Source: Acinetobacter sp. XH1741 | GTDB taxonomy: Bacteria; Pseudomonadota; Gammaproteobacteria; Pseudomonadales; Moraxellaceae | Assembly (NCBI RefSeq): GCF_041021895.1 | Contig: NZ_CP157428.1 | Coordinates: forward strand, 1,178,001 to 1,242,000 | Direction of reading: 5' to 3' | Length of the DNA: 64,000 nt | Shown: in pieces, positions 63,033 to 64,000 of the stretch | How positions within the stretch are numbered: position 1 is the first letter of the stretch | Layout of the letters: every line of letters starts with the position of its first letter | Notes under the pieces: generated by a model | What the model was told of the DNA's origin: nothing | The model's input: the letters and a program-made list of their open reading frames with translations, nothing else | Database searches by the model: none | Translations under genes and position numbers: made by a program

Positions 63033-63061
63033 AAAAAAGAACGCTTTGGCGTTCTTTTTTT
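63033..63061 (+). terminator. Terminator after rpe
   Basis: The stem AAAGAACGC / GCGTTCTTT (63036-63044 and 63049-63057) has a TTTG loop and T run, about 140 bases after the rpe stop, so the DnaA-box-like array is inside the rpe transcript. Confidence 0.9.
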
Positions 63062-63143
63062 ACGCATATTGAATGTTTTATTATCTGATTTTTTATTAAG
63101 CTTTGCTAAAAAATAACCTGTGCAAAAAACGAGAGGAGAGGAT

Positions 63144-63191
63144 ATGAAACTTTTAAAGGGTAATAGAGAGAAAACTGTAAAAGTGTCATGA
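63144..63191 (+). CDS. Possible 15-codon leader peptide with strong Shine-Dalgarno
   Basis: GAGGAGAGGAT directly precedes ATG at 63144, which opens MKLLKGNREKTVKVS and stops at 63191. The HAD gene begins 54 bases later. A strong ribosome site before so short an ORF suggests a leader peptide, but conservation is untested. Confidence 0.35.
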   Translation: MKLLKGNREKTVKVS

Positions 63192-63245
63192 AAAGTAAAG
63201 CTAAATTTGATTTAATAAGATTTTAGTAAGAGACCTAGATAATTA

Positions 63246-64000
63246 ATGACAGTAAAAATTTTAGCGGTAGATATGGATGGGACTTTTCTTAATTCTAAGA
63301 AGCAGTACAACAAAGCACGTTTTTTAAAACAGTATGAACAACTAAAACAAAATAACATTCATTTTGTGGTGGCCAGCGGTAACCAACTTGCAAAGCTTGT
63401 GACCTATTTTCCAGAAATTAATCATGAAATTGCCTTTATTGCCGAAAATGGCGCACATGTTGTCGATGCGGGGCAAGAACTCGCTTTTGCCCATTTAAGC
63501 AAAGAACAATTTAGTAATATTCTAAAAGCGATTGACCCAGCATATACCTCGACCATGGTGATCTGTGGAAAACAGAGTGCTTATGTACATACGAGCATGA
63601 ATGCAGAGGACTACGCTAAAGTCGCTCGATATTTTGAAAAGCTGACAGTTATCGATGACTTTTATGCGTTAGATGACTTGGTATGCAAAATTACCTTTAC
63701 TGCTCAGGAAAACCAAAGTTTTGCCCTTTTTGAACATTTTCAGAAGCAAAGTTTTGTGGCAGATAAAGTCTTGGTACCTGTTTCCAGTGGTTTTGGTTTT
63801 ATCGATTTGATACTTCCTGATCAACATAAAGCACATGGTTTGAAGCTATTACTACAAAAATGGCAGATTGAACCTGAGCAGGTGGTGGCGATAGGGGACA
63901 ACAATAATGATATCCAGATGATTAAAGCAGTGGGTTATGGGTTTGCAGTTGAAAATGCTGTGAAAGCTTTAAAAGCGGTAGCGCCTTATTCAACGGTAAG
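63246..64000 (+). CDS. Cof-type HAD-IIB phosphatase (truncated by window edge)
   Basis: The open frame starts at ATG 63246 and runs off the window after about 251 codons. HAD motif I is AVDMDGTFLNS (two catalytic Asp), motif II is VVASGN, a C2B cap domain follows, and motif IV is VVAIGDNNNDIQMIK. The Cof/YbiV family dephosphorylates sugar phosphates, flavin mononucleotide or similar; substrate unknown. It stands about 350 bases from rpe after a terminator. Confidence 0.9.
   Translation, partial: MTVKILAVDMDGTFLNSKKQYNKARFLKQYEQLKQNNIHFVVASGNQLAKLVTYFPEINHEIAFIAENGAHVVDAGQELAFAHLSKEQFSNILKAIDPAYTSTMVICGKQSAYVHTSMNAEDYAKVARYFEKLTVIDDFYALDDLVCKITFTAQENQSFALFEHFQKQSFVADKVLVPVSSGFGFIDLILPDQHKAHGLKLLLQKWQIEPEQVVAIGDNNNDIQMIKAVGYGFAVENAVKALKAVAPYSTV

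Overview
The window is chromosomal DNA from a gammaproteobacterium that is very probably an Acinetobacter of the calcoaceticus-baumannii complex. The evidence is the 16S/23S/5S operon sequence, the AT-rich codon use, the filA-F cluster, the gigA-gigB stress pair and a stand-alone type II secretion ATPase gene. No insertion sequence, prophage, integron or CRISPR array was seen. Most of the window is ordinary core genome, so the value lies in details of individual loci.

Layout. 1-10.8 kb: thrS (3' end), infC (AUU start), rpmI, rplT, pheS, pheT and ihfA in the conserved order of translation genes, but with unrelated genes inserted. These are a frameshifted glutathione-transferase-like gene carrying an exact 26-bp tandem duplication, a YqaA-type membrane protein, an MFS transporter, a NADAR protein, a GNAT acetyltransferase and a tail-anchored protein. 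10.9-13.6 kb: an Ala-rich lipoprotein, rho and trxA, all on the minus strand. 13.8-18.9 kb: a compact operon ppx-accA-tilS-proC-yggT. 19-28 kb: polA, a DUF2339 multi-spanning membrane protein, an MscS channel with a DUF432 partner, and gspE. 28-33 kb (minus strand): ohr/ohrR peroxide resistance, a small secreted protein, a nitrilase-family amidase, the GigB/GigA regulatory pair and mlaA.

33.2-39.0 kb: a complete rRNA operon (promoter, 16S, tRNA-Ile, tRNA-Ala, 23S, 5S, terminator). The long stems that flank mature 16S and 23S for RNase III processing are visible. 39.2-47.5 kb: rpoN and hpf, ibaG, murA, hisG, hisD, hisC, and pabB on the opposite strand. A strong hairpin lies directly upstream of the hisD start. 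47.8-55.9 kb: the envelope cluster filA-filF, with a terminator after filA, a C39-type peptidase (FilB), a FadL-like barrel (FilD), a protein with an in-frame 9-bp x 8 repeat (FilE) and a lipoprotein (FilF). 55.9-64 kb: two Nudix hydrolases, a gamma carbonic anhydrase, tsaB, rsmJ, a membrane-bound C13 (legumain-like) peptidase overlapping S-formylglutathione hydrolase, a DUF2218 protein, rpe, and the 5' part of a Cof-type HAD phosphatase.

The items most worth checking are these: the 12-bp-periodic array of DnaA-box-like sequences just after rpe, which is also an in-frame repeat of a 30-codon small ORF; the perfect 26-bp duplication that breaks the GST gene; the hisG-hisD hairpin; the fil cluster; and the membrane C13 peptidase. 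Functions come from reading protein motifs by eye, without any database search.
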